In this document: in pieces, positions 4,100 through 5,328 of the stretch
How positions within the stretch are numbered: the stretch's first letter is position 1
Layout: the number at the start of each line of letters is the position of its first letter
Assembly: GCA_937141995.1 (NCBI GenBank)
Contig: CAKZQX010000289.1
Location: forward strand, 1 to 5,328
Source of the DNA: an uncultured Chloroflexaceae bacterium
Lineage (GTDB): Bacteria > Chloroflexota > Chloroflexia > Chloroflexales > Chloroflexaceae
Length of the DNA: 5,328 nt
Direction of reading: 5' to 3'
The notes under the pieces: generated by a model
What the model was told of the DNA's origin: nothing
The model's database searches: none
The model's input: only the letters and a program-made list of their open reading frames with translations
Position numbers and translations under genes: made by a program

Positions 4100-5328
4100 T
4101 TACAGTGGAATATTACCGTGCTTCCGCGCGGGCAGGCTCTGCCGCTTGGTTCGCGCCAGGCGCAACGCCCGAATGAGGGTTCGGCGGCTCTCACGCGGCT
4201 CGATGACGGCGTCGATATAGCCGCGCTCGGCGGCGGCGTACGGGTTGGCAAAGCGGTTCAGGTAATCCTGTGCCAGTTCCTGCTGCCGCTGCGCCGGATC
4301 TTCGGCCTCGGCAATTTCCTTGCGGAAGATAATCCGGACGGCGGCGTCCACGCCCATCACAGCAATCTCGGCAGTAGGCCAGGCAAAGTTGAAGTCAGCA
4401 CGGATATGTTTGCTCGCCATCACGTCATATGCACCGCCATAGGCTTTGCGCGTGATCAGCGTAATTTTGGGCACCGTCGCCTCGCAGTAAGCGTAGAGCA
4501 ATTTGGCCCCATGCCGGATAATACCGCCATACTCTTGCTGCGTTCCGGGAAGAAAGCCGGGAACATCGACCAGGGTAAGCAGCGGAATATTGAACGCATC
4601 GCAGAAGCGCACAAAGCGCGCGCCTTTGATTGAACTGTCAATATCCAGTGTTCCGGCCAGATGCATCGGCTGATTTGCCACAACGCCGACAACATGCCCA
4701 TCCAGGCGGGCAAAGCCAATCGTGATATTGCGCGCCCAGAAGGGCTGGACTTCAAAGAAGAAGCCGTCGTCAACGATGGCCTCAATTGCCGTAGTAATAT
4801 CATAGGGACGACGTGGGCTGTCGGGGATGAGCGTCTGCAACTCATCTTCCATCCGCTCCGGGTCATCTTCGGGGGGGATATAGGGCGGATCATCCATATT
4901 GTTCAGCGGCAGGAAGGAGAACAACGTGCGCATTTGCTCGAAGCACTCCTGCTCATCTTCAATTGCGAAGTGCGCTACACCGCTGCGGCTGTTGTGGATC
5001 ATCGCGCCGCCCAGGTCTTCAAAGCCGACTTCCTCCCCCGTAACGGTTTTGATTACGTCCGGCCCGGTGATATACATCTGGCCTACACCCTTGACCATCA
5101 TAATAAAATCGGTCATAATCGGCGAGTAGACCGCGCCACCGGCACATGGCCCGGCGATAATCGAGAGTTGCGGGATGACACCGCTGCTCATCACATTGCG
5201 ATAGAAGATCTCGGCATACCCACCCAGTGACACGACACCTTCCTGGATACGCGCACCACCGCTATCGTTAATGCCAATGCATGGCACGCCCATACGTAGC
5301 GCCAGGTCCATAACTTTGCAGATCTTCT
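4100..5328 (-). CDS. pccB: Acyl-CoA (propionyl-CoA) carboxylase beta subunit, partial
   Basis: This carboxyltransferase subunit moves CO2 from carboxybiotin to an acyl-CoA, forming methylmalonyl-CoA if propionyl-CoA is the substrate. About 408 residues are present; full PccB proteins are about 510-530, so roughly the first 110 lie beyond the right edge. Counting from the Met at 5311, the N-domain oxyanion motif SGGARIQEG is at 17-25, GPCAGGAVYSP at 54-64, DVPGFLPG at 249-256, the C-domain motif KAYGGAYDVM at 289-298, and WPTAEIAVMG at 311-320. The C-terminus RKHGNIPL is typical of PccB/MmdA. Asp296, in GGAYD, corresponds to the residue recalled as governing acyl-CoA choice in Streptomyces PccB (D422) and favours propionyl-CoA. 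A methylmalonyl-CoA decarboxylase alpha subunit or a broad acyl-CoA carboxylase is the alternative. The biotin-carrying partner is not in view. Confidence 0.92.
   Translation of the reverse strand, partial: KICKVMDLALRMGVPCIGINDSGGARIQEGVVSLGGYAEIFYRNVMSSGVIPQLSIIAGPCAGGAVYSPIMTDFIMMVKGVGQMYITGPDVIKTVTGEEVGFEDLGGAMIHNSRSGVAHFAIEDEQECFEQMRTLFSFLPLNNMDDPPYIPPEDDPERMEDELQTLIPDSPRRPYDITTAIEAIVDDGFFFEVQPFWARNITIGFARLDGHVVGVVANQPMHLAGTLDIDSSIKGARFVRFCDAFNIPLLTLVDVPGFLPGTQQEYGGIIRHGAKLLYAYCEATVPKITLITRKAYGGAYDVMASKHIRADFNFAWPTAEIAVMGVDAAVRIIFRKEIAEAEDPAQRQQELAQDYLNRFANPYAAAERGYIDAVIEPRESRRTLIRALRLARTKRQSLPARKHGNIPL

Noticed and set aside
4118..4633. + strand open frames opposite the carboxylase gene
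   Set aside because: Antisense shadows of a strongly conserved PccB reading frame.

Overview
The window looks like chromosomal DNA from a filamentous anoxygenic phototroph or relative in the Chloroflexi (Chloroflexus/Roseiflexus type). This rests on recalled family resemblance, not a database search. The clues are a Uma2-family nuclease-like protein with an Ala/Glu/Arg-rich coiled-coil tail, a PccB-type acyl-CoA carboxylase subunit (Chloroflexus uses propionyl-CoA carboxylase in the 3-hydroxypropionate bicycle), and small SpoIIAB/RsbW- and STAS-type regulators. No RNA gene, CRISPR array, transposase or phage gene was found.

Layout, left to right. (1) Positions 45-1960, + strand: a Uma2-family protein and a PfkB/RfaE-like sugar kinase overlap by ATGA and are probably translationally coupled. 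(2) Positions 1961-2264: a gene-free stretch between convergent genes. It holds an 8-bp-stem hairpin that may end the leftward transcript, and sequence that resembles a degenerate dispersed repeat. (3) Positions 2265-3636, - strand: a three-gene partner-switching cassette, transcribed leftward. The order is a first RsbW/SpoIIAB-like ATPase, a second one overlapping it by ATGA, and a STAS anti-anti-sigma-like protein behind a strong ribosome binding site. (4) Positions 3637-4099: a gene-free, more AT-rich control region. It contains two candidate leftward promoters, several short palindromes, an FNR/CRP-like half-site pair, and a long hairpin just after the carboxylase gene. (5) Positions 4100-5328, - strand: the C-terminal three quarters of an acyl-CoA (propionyl-CoA) carboxylase beta subunit, cut by the right edge.

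The most coherent system is the leftward cassette of two different ATP-binding anti-sigma-type kinases plus one STAS antagonist. By analogy with SpoIIAA/SpoIIAB and RsbV/RsbW, the kinases would phosphorylate a serine in the STAS protein and release or capture a partner. No sigma factor and no PP2C phosphatase is encoded in the window, so the output and reset arms must lie elsewhere. The pairing of a Uma2 protein with a sugar kinase is less expected, and its logic cannot be read from the sequence.
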